A program made the position numbers and the translations under genes. This document shows, one piece after another, positions 1 through 7,797 of a stretch of 46,934 nucleotides of DNA; position 1 is the first letter of the stretch, and each line of letters opens with the position of its first letter. The notes under the pieces were generated by a model. The model did no database searches and was not told the origin of the DNA. It worked only from the letters and a program-made list of their open reading frames with translations. The DNA comes from a bacterium (GTDB taxonomy: Bacteria; UBA9089; CG2-30-40-21; SBAY01). The stretch is taken from the NCBI GenBank assembly GCA_040757115.1, contig JBFLYA010000004.1, positions 1 through 46,934 on the forward strand, in the 5' to 3' direction.

Positions 1-54
1 TTATCTCCTTATCCCCTTTCTTACACTTTTGATATATAGCCTGAACGGTTACAA
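1..54. repeat. Dispersed repeat with CTGAACGGTTAC core (arm at window edge)
   Basis: These 54 bases recur as an exact reverse complement at 44485-44538. The core CTGAACGGTTAC (41-52) also occurs at 17225-17236 (inside the RAYT gene) and 40096-40107, with one mismatch at 44712-44723. The copy probably continues past the window start, so its full length is unknown. Confidence 0.85.
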
Positions 55-105
55 TTTTATTATACTAAACATTTTATCTGCTGTCAAGTTATATTTGAAT
101 TTTTG

Positions 106-2505
106 TTACTGAAGTGCCATTAAACTGCTTCTTGCGGGTTGATAAGTTGGGTCTATGGAAAGCACCTTTTGAAAGGCAGAAATTGCCTCAACTCTATTTC
201 CTGATTGTGAATAAGCCACACCCAAATTATAAATGGCGGCAATATTTTGTGGGGATAAGACAATTGCCTTTTGAAAACAAGCCACCGCCTCATTGTGCAT
301 TCCTTTAGAAATATAGGCACTGCCAAGATTTACAAGGATAAAATCACGCTCTGGGTCTAACTCAACCGCTTTTTTATATTCTGAAATTGCCTCATCAACC
401 TTGCCGAGCTTTTGATAGACAAGCCCTAATCCATAATAACCTTTAGCATCTCTTTTATCAATCGCAATTATCTTATTAAATTGTGAAATAGCCTTCTGCG
501 ACTTGCCCAAATCATTATAAACCATACCCAAATTATAATAACTCATCAATCGTTTTGGGTCGGCAAAAAGGGCTTCTTGATATTCGGCAATCGCTTGTGG
601 ATATTTACCCATATCCTTGAAAAACCCGCCACGATTGTTATATGCGGTTGCATAATTAGAGATGTTACTTTCTACCCGCTCTTCTTTATATATCTTTTTG
701 TCAAGTATGCCTCGATACCTGAATCGTAAATCTTCATCAATTGCACTTAACTGTTCTTTTAGAGGTGTCCCCTTTTTAAAGACTCGATGACAGATACTGG
801 TTGGAACCAGGGTGTAATCCCTGGCAATGTCCTCATCATAAGGCAAATAAATAGCTCGATGTTGGTTCTTCTCGAAAATAGCATCAAACCGTGTCTTGAT
901 AATTTGTGCCGCCTCATTAGTTAATCTCTTGACTCTGTTCTGCGGCTTAAATTCAAAATTTAATTCTTTCTTAATCTGATTAGCATACCAATCAAGGTAT
1001 AGCGAGTGCTGGTCAATAAGTGTAATATCTTTGCGGATATTTTCGACATAATGAAGATACCATAATGGAAAGGCAAAGGTATCACCTTTGATGTAAAGGA
1101 TTGATTTTTCTTCTAGAGGAAATAAGATATTCATTCCATAATCATAAGAATAATAATTTTTGCGATGGTCTCCATAATAATGATTACAAGCCCAGGAAAT
1201 AACCGGGATAAGGGAAATAAACAGGGTCAGACCTTGATTGTAGAATGCAGGTAATCTGCATTCTACAATCAAGGTCTGACCCCATTTTACCCCGTAGCCC
1301 ATAAATATACTGAAAATAATATAAGCCGGGATATAATAATCTTCTATGTTGTGAATACCATATCGACTGGAATGAAGGATATCGGCGAGGATGATTAAGG
1401 TCAAGAAAATGAAGATTTTTAGCCTTTGTTTATATAAGAAAAACAATCCGATAAATCCAATCCAGATAAGATATGGAGTAAACTGCTGGATGAAAAATAC
1501 AGGATGTTGGACAAATATCCGTTTAAGCAAGGTTGGAAGTGAGGTAGCGAAATAAGTGCCATATTCCTTAGCCGTGATGTGGTCCAGGAATCTTTCAAGA
1601 TTATCCGGACAACCCCAGTTGATAATTGGATGAGCAGAGGCTCGAATAGGCAGATAGGCATATAAAATAATAATTGGCAGGAAAAACAAAATAGCCATTT
1701 TAAGTAGAGAGTTAAGACTTAAGAGTTTAGGGTTTGGACGCCAAATTATGATGATAAGAAATATCGCCGCAGGAACTAAAAATATCGTTTGGAGATGGTG
1801 GGTGAAAGATAGACCAAGGATGAAAGAGAATAGGTAGAGATAGTTTTGAGTTTTGAGTTTTGAGTTTTGAGTTTTTTCTCCGTGCTTCGTGCTCATTGCT
1901 TCAGCCCACTTTAGGATGATGAAAATCAGGAGTGTTGCAAACAAGGCATTTAGTGTATATTTTTCAGCAATGACTGCCTGTTGCCAGAATACCCGTGCAA
2001 AACAAAGCATCAATGCCGCAACTACAGCAGGTAAAATAGGTGAGAAGTGAGAAGTAAAAAGTAAGAACTTACCATCTTGTTTCCTACTTCCTACTTCCCA
2101 TTTCCTACTTCCCACTTTTAATGTGATAAAATAGACCATCATTACCGCTAAACTCGCTGATGTAGCAGAAAATAAATTATAGCGATAGGCAATATTCCCA
2201 AGTGGGATAAAACTAAAAAGCTTACCTAATAAACAATATAGTGGATAACCAGGTGGGTGAGGAATACCAAGGACAAAAGAGGCACTGATCATATCACCAG
2301 AATCATGCAGGTCAATGCTCGGGGTTAAGGTATGAAGATAGACAAAAAAGGCAAAGAAAAAGACACCAATGCCTATCAAGTAGTCATAGAGCGTAAAAAC
2401 TCCTGGTGTGATTTCTTCAGTCTCTGGCTTTATAAAATTTAAAAATTTATTCTGCTTAGCATGAATTGGTGTTTTTGTTTTCTTGTCTTTCTTTTTCTTT
2501 CCCAT
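106..2505 (-). CDS. DUF2723 (TMEM260-like) multi-pass membrane protein with C-terminal TPR repeats
   Basis: About 799 aa. The N-terminal half is polytopic and carries the DUF2723 signature near residue 60 (DLHDSGDM, then GIPHPPGYPLY). A soluble region and about five TPR units fill the last 170 residues (motifs such as YYNLGMVYNDLGK). In other bacteria DUF2723-TPR proteins are membrane proteins of unsettled, possibly glycosyltransferase-like, function. I start it at 2505 (MGKKKK) because a consensus promoter with its -10 at 2516-2521 lies just upstream, and a longer reading would translate through that promoter. Three stretches look like repeat DNA captured in frame: a perfect palindrome at 1224-1282, a GAGTTTT-type tandem at 1843-1876 and a TTCCTACTTCC-type stretch near 2040-2118. 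Ends TAA. Confidence 0.9.
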   Translation of the reverse strand: MGKKKKDKKTKTPIHAKQNKFLNFIKPETEEITPGVFTLYDYLIGIGVFFFAFFVYLHTLTPSIDLHDSGDMISASFVLGIPHPPGYPLYCLLGKLFSFIPLGNIAYRYNLFSATSASLAVMMVYFITLKVGSRKWEVGSRKQDGKFLLFTSHFSPILPAVVAALMLCFARVFWQQAVIAEKYTLNALFATLLIFIILKWAEAMSTKHGEKTQNSKLKTQNYLYLFSFILGLSFTHHLQTIFLVPAAIFLIIIIWRPNPKLLSLNSLLKMAILFFLPIIILYAYLPIRASAHPIINWGCPDNLERFLDHITAKEYGTYFATSLPTLLKRIFVQHPVFFIQQFTPYLIWIGFIGLFFLYKQRLKIFIFLTLIILADILHSSRYGIHNIEDYYIPAYIIFSIFMGYGVKWGQTLIVECRLPAFYNQGLTLFISLIPVISWACNHYYGDHRKNYYSYDYGMNILFPLEEKSILYIKGDTFAFPLWYLHYVENIRKDITLIDQHSLYLDWYANQIKKELNFEFKPQNRVKRLTNEAAQIIKTRFDAIFEKNQHRAIYLPYDEDIARDYTLVPTSICHRVFKKGTPLKEQLSAIDEDLRFRYRGILDKKIYKEERVESNISNYATAYNNRGGFFKDMGKYPQAIAEYQEALFADPKRLMSYYNLGMVYNDLGKSQKAISQFNKIIAIDKRDAKGYYGLGLVYQKLGKVDEAISEYKKAVELDPERDFILVNLGSAYISKGMHNEAVACFQKAIVLSPQNIAAIYNLGVAYSQSGNRVEAISAFQKVLSIDPTYQPARSSLMALQ
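1224..1282. repeat. Perfect 27-bp inverted repeat inserted in frame in the DUF2723 gene
   Basis: Arms 1224-1250 and 1256-1282 are exact reverse complements, separated by a 5-nt loop (GTAAT). The arm begins GGGTCAGACCTTG. It lies inside the coding sequence, adds about 20 residues between two hydrophobic segments (around residues 408-427), and keeps the frame open. Confidence 0.9.
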
Positions 2506-2515
2506 CTTAATTAGT

Positions 2516-2544
2516 ATTATATCCCAAAAGTGTATTTTTGTCAA
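2516..2544 (-). promoter_or_regulatory. Consensus sigma-70 promoter of the DUF2723 gene (leaderless)
   Basis: On the minus strand, TTGACA (2544-2539), a 17-bp spacer and TATAAT (2521-2516) match the sigma-70 consensus exactly. The ATG at 2505 follows the -10 box by 10 bases, so transcription should begin a few bases before the start codon, leaving no room for a Shine-Dalgarno site. Confidence 0.85.
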
Positions 2545-2709
2545 ACTTTTTATCTCTACAATGGAGTTAAATTCTAATTGAAATTGGCTCTTCTATCAGT
2601 TTAACAGTGCTTTCTGTAAAGCGATAATAAATCTGTGGACTACTTCAGAATCAAATTTACTACTAAAGAAAAAAAGGAAGACTTTTTTCGTAGAGAAGAG
2701 ATGATAACC

Positions 2710-2734
2710 TAACTATATGTGAATCATATAGTTA
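2710..2734. promoter_or_regulatory. 10-bp perfect dyad, possible operator or hairpin
   Basis: TAACTATATG (2710-2719), a 5-nt loop, then CATATAGTTA (2725-2734). It lies about 55 bp upstream of the promoter at 2790-2818. It shares the ACTATA..TATAGT half-site with the dyad at 35637-35660. It could be an operator; no factor is known. Confidence 0.4.
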
Positions 2735-2789
2735 CAGAATTTGGCTTATGCTCTGCTATAGTTTTTTTAAAAAAATTAAAAACTTTTAG

Positions 2790-2818
2790 TTGACACATTC
2801 AAGGCTATATGATAAAAT
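2790..2818 (+). promoter_or_regulatory. Sigma-70 type promoter
   Basis: TTGACA (2790-2795), 17-bp spacer, TAAAAT (2813-2818). The next annotated gene starts at 3193, giving a leader of about 370 nt. A 22-codon ORF (2869-2937) with a GAAGG Shine-Dalgarno follows; whether it is translated is unclear. Confidence 0.6.
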
Positions 2819-2824
2819 AAAAAT

Positions 2825-3065
2825 TTAAAGACTCACACCATAGTAAGCTTTAACAATAGAAGGTAAATATGGGTAGTCAATTATTCTATCTTTCTTTCCA
2901 TCCTTGCAAAATAATCGTTTTGGATACAGTTCAATAAATTGCTTATTTGTTGTAAGAAAATAGTTAGTATGATTTTTGCTACTTTTAATTTTTAGAAGAG
3001 AGATAATATACCTGTAAAAAATAGATTAAGGAAGCGTAGTGAGAAGTAGAATGAGGGATTTTACT
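2825..3065 (-). pseudogene. Unrecognised protein fragment without a start codon
   Basis: The minus strand is open for about 79 codons from an upstream TAA to a TAA at 2825-2827, with protein-like composition (for example ELYPKRLFCKDGKK and YPYLPSIVKAYYG). No ATG lies in frame near the beginning. It looks like the C-terminal remnant of a gene, but I do not recognise the family. It overlaps the promoter at 2790-2818 only downstream of its stop. Confidence 0.3.
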
Positions 3066-3192
3066 CTATGTGGGGAAGAAAGATAAGTGTTTAATAAGTG
3101 AATATGTCTAAATAAGAGACATTGTATCCTGTTATCCTGCTCAAGAAAAGATGAAAAGGTGCCGATAAATATATTAAGGAATAAATAAGATA

Positions 3193-3675
3193 ATGAATAA
3201 TAAGGGGTTCCCATTTAATATTGTGTGTGACAAATTAGATAGTTTTTTACCAGGAAGAGACCTTTCTGATATTGAGTCAGCTATTGAAAAAATCCGAAAA
3301 GAAAGAAATCTTCCAGTTTCTGTTTTTGCCTCTGAGGCTCTCCTAAATGGATTAGTCGAGCATAAGAGCCCATATCAACTCACGGAGGAAGCACATCAGT
3401 TAATAAGAGACTTCAAAGGGAAATTTACTCCTGAGTTCATTGAGAATCAGATTATGCATAGTCTAAGAGGGAAGTTCCCTCTTCTATATCACAAACTTCT
3501 TTCCAAAATGATGTCTACTTTTTGGACACTTATCGATGAAAAAGTTTTTATAAAAGAAACTATTGAGGAAAAAGCATCTGAGAAACTAATTAGACCTGCC
3601 ACCTTCCTATTCCTCCTGGTCATTTACGGAGTGATAAAAGCAACTGAGGAGCGATTTATTGTTTGGGTAAAATAA
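3193..3675 (+). CDS. Hypothetical protein, 160 aa
   Basis: I do not recognise the family. The protein is mostly charged and helical, with one short hydrophobic segment near the C-terminus (about residues 134-146, ATFLFLLVIYGVI). The start ATG at 3193 has a distant AAGGA (3175-3179) as the only ribosome-binding candidate. The gene is followed after 47 nt by the gene at 3723 on the same strand, so the two are probably cotranscribed, perhaps from the promoter at 2790-2818. Ends TAA. Confidence 0.7.
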   Translation: MNNKGFPFNIVCDKLDSFLPGRDLSDIESAIEKIRKERNLPVSVFASEALLNGLVEHKSPYQLTEEAHQLIRDFKGKFTPEFIENQIMHSLRGKFPLLYHKLLSKMMSTFWTLIDEKVFIKETIEEKASEKLIRPATFLFLLVIYGVIKATEERFIVWVK

Positions 3676-3722
3676 GTCTGCCGTATCGACAAACCAGGAT
3701 TGAAAAGAATAAAGGGAAAAAT

Positions 3723-4622
3723 ATGGAAGACCTAAATGAATGGAGTATTAGACTCCTTTTTTCAGTATTTAAAAATGGAATGAGTAATACAGTTAGTGCA
3801 GTTCTAGAAAAAATAGAATCAGCATTTAGATTAGATGAAAACGATGATAAAGATAAAATTTCAATGATAGAAAAAGAACCGGATAACTTTAAAAATGAAC
3901 TATTGAATCGCCTAACGAGGTATAAAACAATAGCAATAAGATCTCCTATTCCAATTATTCCATTAGTGAAATATGCAACTGAGGTTATAGAAGAAGTAGA
4001 AAAGAAAGAAAGGATGGATGTGAGAGAATTTTTAAATTTTATGAGCGATAAGTGTGCCTCCTTAAGGCAAGATATGGAGACGAAAAGGAAGAACGCTATT
4101 GAATGGGCAGGAAGTCTGGTAGAAAGAGGAGTAGTATTTCTGAGTGGAGAAGAAAGTGATTTCCCAACGAAAATTATAGAAAAATCAAGAAAAAGTTGGC
4201 ATAGCACACGAATTATATTTCCTATTCATCGAGAAGGAGAAGACTCTATTCCCTTTAAATTGAAAGGCGAGCGATATGAGGAAGAGTATGAACCAAAAAG
4301 AGAAATAGATTCTGATATAGACAGACTTAATGAAATTATTATCGCACCTATAGTTAAACATGTTATTACAGAGGCTTATATAGGGAGTAAAGAAGGAGGT
4401 GTACTCTGTATCTATGGTATGAAGAAGATAGCATCTATGATAAATGAAAGGGAAATTCCTTTCTATATTTTAGAGGATTCTTTTTCTAATGATTACCGTG
4501 AAGATATTTTAAAGAATATGGTTGAAGAATTTCCTGTAATGAGAAAATTTTGTGATTTTCTTCCTTCAGAATACATTACGGGAATAATTAATGAGAATGG
4601 CATTAAAACTCTGAGATTTTAA
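3723..4622 (+). CDS. Hypothetical protein with weak resemblance to the eIF2B-alpha / ribose-1,5-bisphosphate isomerase fold
   Basis: 299 aa. I chose the ATG at 3723, preceded by AAAGGG, over a TTG at 3663 that would overlap the previous gene. The order of features faintly recalls IF-2B-family proteins: a helical N-terminus, then AIEWAGSLVERGVVFLSG, a middle linker, and a late segment ending GVLCIYGMKKIA and IPFYILEDSF. In that family the corresponding stretch follows the pattern NKIGTYxIAxxA...IPFYV. The catalytic residues of ribose-1,5-bisphosphate isomerases are not convincing here, so I claim at most a distant fold relation. It converges on pilT with 66 nt between stops. Ends TAA. Confidence 0.75.
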   Translation: MEDLNEWSIRLLFSVFKNGMSNTVSAVLEKIESAFRLDENDDKDKISMIEKEPDNFKNELLNRLTRYKTIAIRSPIPIIPLVKYATEVIEEVEKKERMDVREFLNFMSDKCASLRQDMETKRKNAIEWAGSLVERGVVFLSGEESDFPTKIIEKSRKSWHSTRIIFPIHREGEDSIPFKLKGERYEEEYEPKREIDSDIDRLNEIIIAPIVKHVITEAYIGSKEGGVLCIYGMKKIASMINEREIPFYILEDSFSNDYREDILKNMVEEFPVMRKFCDFLPSEYITGIINENGIKTLRF

Positions 4623-4688
4623 AAGAGAAACAAGAAAAACTCATTTACCCAGCTTATAAATTTTTCCTCTTCCCACCTGGTAAAATAA

Positions 4689-5795
4689 TTAGTATAGATT
4701 TCTTCTCTCGTAATAATATTGTCCACCAATCAATTGTTTTAATTCTTCAGGTCTTGGTGAGTATTTCAAAGCATCTTCATAAGTAATTAATTTATTATCA
4801 TAAAGTTCTTGTATCGACATATTCATTGTTTGCATCTTATGTTCTTTTCCTGTCTGCATACAAGTATAGATTTGTGGAAGTTTTTTGGGGTCTTCATCAC
4901 GAATTAGACTTCGGACCGCTTCTGTAGCAGATAGAACTTCGCAGGCTAATATTCTTCCCGTGCCAGAGATATGAGGTAATAATTGCTGTGAAATTACAGC
5001 CTTTAGTACAAAGGATAATTGAGTCCTTACCTGCCTTTGCTCATTTTTAGGAAATACATCAATGATACGGTTGATTGACTGGACAGCATCCGAAGTATGT
5101 AGAGTAGAAAAGACTAAGTGTCCTGTCTCAGCTATATTCAGAGTAACTCTGATAGTTTCTAAGTCACGCATCTCTCCTACCAGGACTATATCAGGGTCTT
5201 GTCGCAGTACATACTTTAGAGCATTAGTAAAAGATTTAGTATCAGCAACTATCTCCCGCTGGTGGACAATGGATTCCTTGGACCGATGAAAAAATTCTAT
5301 TGGGTCTTCAACAGTTATAATATGTTCTTTACGATTAGTATTTATATAATCAATCATAGAAGCTAATGTAGTTGTTTTTCCTGTACCAGTAGGACCTGTT
5401 ACCAAAACCAATCCAGGAGATTTAGGAGGTAGGTTTACTATGTCATTTACAATAGAAGGAAGGCGTAATCTTTCAAAATTGGGTACCTCATCTGGAATAC
5501 TTCGTAACGCAGCACATACTGTCCCTTTCTGACGAAATACATTCATCCTTATTCTAGCTGTATCTTTGACTCCAAATGATAAATCTAATTCATTATTCTC
5601 TTCAAATTTCATCTTCTGATCATCATTTAAAATAGAGTAGATAACTTGCTGAGCTCTTTCTGCACTGATTTTCTCTTCCTTCTCTACAGGAGTTAGAACA
5701 CCATCAATTCGTAGCATTGGTGGTTTTTCTATCCCAATATGTATATCAGAAGCTCCTCTATCTTTCATTAGTTGCACTAAGTGAACAATATCCAT
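4689..5795 (-). CDS. pilT: PilT/PilU-family type IV pilus retraction ATPase
   Basis: 368 aa, the usual PilT length. Visible motifs in order: N-terminal SDIHI, Walker A GPTGTGKTT near residue 135, Asp box (IITVEDPIEF), Walker B (RQDPDIVLVGEMRD), and His box GHLVFSTLHTSDA. PilT hexamers hydrolyse ATP at the inner-membrane base of type IV pili to drive retraction and twitching. A GGAGG lies just upstream of the ATG. It is the last gene of the minus-strand signalling operon, 36 nt after the REC-MshEN gene. No other pilus structural gene is in the window, so this looks like a detached motor plus its controllers. PilU is an alternative name. Ends TAA. Confidence 0.95.
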   Translation of the reverse strand: MDIVHLVQLMKDRGASDIHIGIEKPPMLRIDGVLTPVEKEEKISAERAQQVIYSILNDDQKMKFEENNELDLSFGVKDTARIRMNVFRQKGTVCAALRSIPDEVPNFERLRLPSIVNDIVNLPPKSPGLVLVTGPTGTGKTTTLASMIDYINTNRKEHIITVEDPIEFFHRSKESIVHQREIVADTKSFTNALKYVLRQDPDIVLVGEMRDLETIRVTLNIAETGHLVFSTLHTSDAVQSINRIIDVFPKNEQRQVRTQLSFVLKAVISQQLLPHISGTGRILACEVLSATEAVRSLIRDEDPKKLPQIYTCMQTGKEHKMQTMNMSIQELYDNKLITYEDALKYSPRPEELKQLIGGQYYYERRNLY

Positions 5796-5831
5796 CTTAG
5801 AAAACCTCCTTCTATGTGAAATATAAAACTT

Positions 5832-6746
5832 TTAAAATAATCTCCTTTTTCCAATCTTACCAAGAATTTCTTTTATTGTCTCCCGGATATTATCAGGAGA
5901 ACCTAAGAAAACCTTAACTTGACAACCTGTTATAGTCTCAATGAGTTCAAGACTTTGGGAATCATTAGGGTCAGCTGTAACTACTGTAAGTTGATTATCT
6001 ATTTTGGCAATAGGTATTAAGCAACAGACTCTAAGAATTTCTTCAGGGATCTTCTGGACAACTTCGGTGTCAATTGTCTCTGGAATTAAGTAGATGTAAG
6101 GGACATTAAGTTGCTTACTTAATGTCCAATTTATAGACCCTTCCTCAACCCTATTATTAATTAACGCCTCTTCCAAACTTATTTTCTTTTCCTCTTGTTC
6201 TTTCAACGCATTTTCTAACTGTTTTTCTGTAATTAATCCTTCTGGAATGGCGTACTTCTTCACGCCTTCTAACAATGCCATCTCAGTTTCTAAAGACCTT
6301 CTATATTCTTTCTTCACCTCAGGAATTTCTTCCTTTGGTCTACCTAATAGTCTTTCAAGTATTAGGTTTTTATGTTCCAGAGCCTTTTCCACTTCTGAAT
6401 ATAAAATATCATTAGCACTTTCTCTCGTTTTATCAATATACTGCCAGATGCCAAATTCCATTGCTTTACGAACATTCTCTAATGAGCCATAGGCGGTTAA
6501 GACAATTATCTGTGTAAATGAGTCTTTGAGTCTAACCACTCTTACTACTTCTAATCCTCCTTCTTCATCTTCTTCCCTCAATTTCATATCAACTACCGCG
6601 ACATCAAAAGCAGGACTTTTTTCAATAATATCAATTGCCTCCTCCTTGTTATCTACTCCCTCTATTTCATACCCTTTTTCTTTACTCTTTTCAACTATTT
6701 CTTTTAATGTAGTTAATTCATCATCAACTATCAAGATTCTCGCCAT
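5832..6746 (-). CDS. Response regulator receiver domain fused to a T2SSE-N/MshEN-like domain
   Basis: 304 aa from the ATG at 6746, which has AAGGAGG directly upstream; a longer reading would run through that ribosome-binding site. Residues 1-125 form a REC domain (ARILIVDDE acidic pocket, phospho-acceptor Asp in VAVVDMKL, Thr in VLTAYG). Residues about 160-300 match the N-terminal domain of GspE/PilB/MshE ATPases (EGLITEKQLENALKEQ; NVPYIYL; IPEEILRVCCLIPIA; LTVVTADPND). MshEN domains in MshE bind c-di-GMP, but the first RLGxxL repeat here is weakly kept, so binding is uncertain. It has no ATPase domain, so it may act as a free adaptor for a pilus motor. The REC half is nearly identical at DNA level to that of the next gene. 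Ends TAA. Confidence 0.88.
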   Translation of the reverse strand: MARILIVDDELTTLKEIVEKSKEKGYEIEGVDNKEEAIDIIEKSPAFDVAVVDMKLREEDEEGGLEVVRVVRLKDSFTQIIVLTAYGSLENVRKAMEFGIWQYIDKTRESANDILYSEVEKALEHKNLILERLLGRPKEEIPEVKKEYRRSLETEMALLEGVKKYAIPEGLITEKQLENALKEQEEKKISLEEALINNRVEEGSINWTLSKQLNVPYIYLIPETIDTEVVQKIPEEILRVCCLIPIAKIDNQLTVVTADPNDSQSLELIETITGCQVKVFLGSPDNIRETIKEILGKIGKRRLF

Positions 6747-6780
6747 TAATTTTTCCTCCTTTATTATTTCGGATAACTTT

Positions 6781-7797
6781 TTATTTAAAAACCTCATCTT
6801 CTAAGAGGTCTACTATTCGTGGGTCATGACATCCAAAGTATTTGGAGTCTGGATTATTTTTATCACCTTTAATCATGGATAATGCATCCTGTTTAGTTTT
6901 TGCCTCGTGATATGGCCGCTTTGAAGTTAAAGCATCAAATGCATCAGCAACAGCAATTATCCTTGCCTCTATAGAAATATTATCTCCTGTGACTTTACCA
7001 GGATACGGTCTTGGTCGTCTGTCTTGAATCCCTTCTGGAGGGTTATACCATTCATGATGTTCTCGCACTATATGAGCTATGGGTGGAAGTTCAGAAGGGG
7101 TATTTAGAATACGAAAACCTTCCTCAGGATGTACCTCTATCATTCCCCAGTCTGCGTTAGATAAGCCTATTGGTTTATGAAGTACACTTTGATTTATACC
7201 AATCTTACCAATATCATGGACCGCTGAAGCTATTTCGAGTTTGTCAATATCAACTTTCTCTTCTGGATAAGTCTTATTCCATTTTATCCCAATTTTTTTT
7301 GAATAGTTTACTACGCGTTGAGAATGGCCATGGAGATATGGGTCACTTGAATCAATAGCTACCTTTAAACATTCAATAAACCCTTTTTTAAAAGTTACTT
7401 GCTCTCTCTGTATTCCTACATAGGTTAATGCCTTTTCTACCTCAACATCCAAAGTTTGATTTGCATCATCCATATTTCTATTAATATAACCCCATAATCG
7501 TAATAATTTCATAGCCTCACAAACTTTTTCATAATCTCCGTGGGCAGTTAGAACTATTATCTCAGTCAATGTATCTTTTTCCCTAACCGCTTTTGCTACT
7601 TCCATGCCACCCTTCTCATCTCCCTCCCTCAATTTCATATCAACTACCACAACATCAAAAGCAGGACTTTTTTTAATAATATCAATTGCCTCCTCCTTGT
7701 TATCTACTCCCTCTATCTCATACCCTTTTTCTTTAAACCTCTCAACAATCTCTTTTAATGCAGTTAGGTTATCATCAACTATTAGTATCTTAGACAT
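6781..7797 (-). CDS. Response regulator with HD-GYP domain (probable c-di-GMP phosphodiesterase)
   Basis: 338 aa. REC domain at 1-125 (KILIVDDN, phospho-Asp in VVVVDMKL), HD-GYP domain at about 150-335. Metal-binding motifs are present: GHSQRV, HDIGKIG, HPEEGFRIL, REHHEW, and VADAFDALTS with RPY. The GYP element is degenerate and stretched (HHEW...RPYPGK, with Pro for Gly), which occurs in some active and some inactive members. HD-GYP proteins hydrolyse c-di-GMP. The gene overlaps the upstream histidine kinase gene by 8 nt (stop/start overlap), which implies translational coupling, and that kinase is the likely phosphodonor. Ends TAA. Confidence 0.92.
   Translation of the reverse strand: MSKILIVDDNLTALKEIVERFKEKGYEIEGVDNKEEAIDIIKKSPAFDVVVVDMKLREGDEKGGMEVAKAVREKDTLTEIIVLTAHGDYEKVCEAMKLLRLWGYINRNMDDANQTLDVEVEKALTYVGIQREQVTFKKGFIECLKVAIDSSDPYLHGHSQRVVNYSKKIGIKWNKTYPEEKVDIDKLEIASAVHDIGKIGINQSVLHKPIGLSNADWGMIEVHPEEGFRILNTPSELPPIAHIVREHHEWYNPPEGIQDRRPRPYPGKVTGDNISIEARIIAVADAFDALTSKRPYHEAKTKQDALSMIKGDKNNPDSKYFGCHDPRIVDLLEDEVFK

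Noticed and set aside
2741-2757. TTGGCT...CTGCT as a second sigma-54 promoter
   Set aside because: GG-N10-GC spacing fits, but the -24 and -12 blocks each deviate (TTGGCT for TTGGCAC, CTGC for TTGC), and a good sigma-70 promoter lies close by.
7620-7640. TGGCATGGAAGTAGC resembling sigma-54
   Set aside because: It is inside the REC-HD-GYP coding sequence and has TAGC in place of TTGC.
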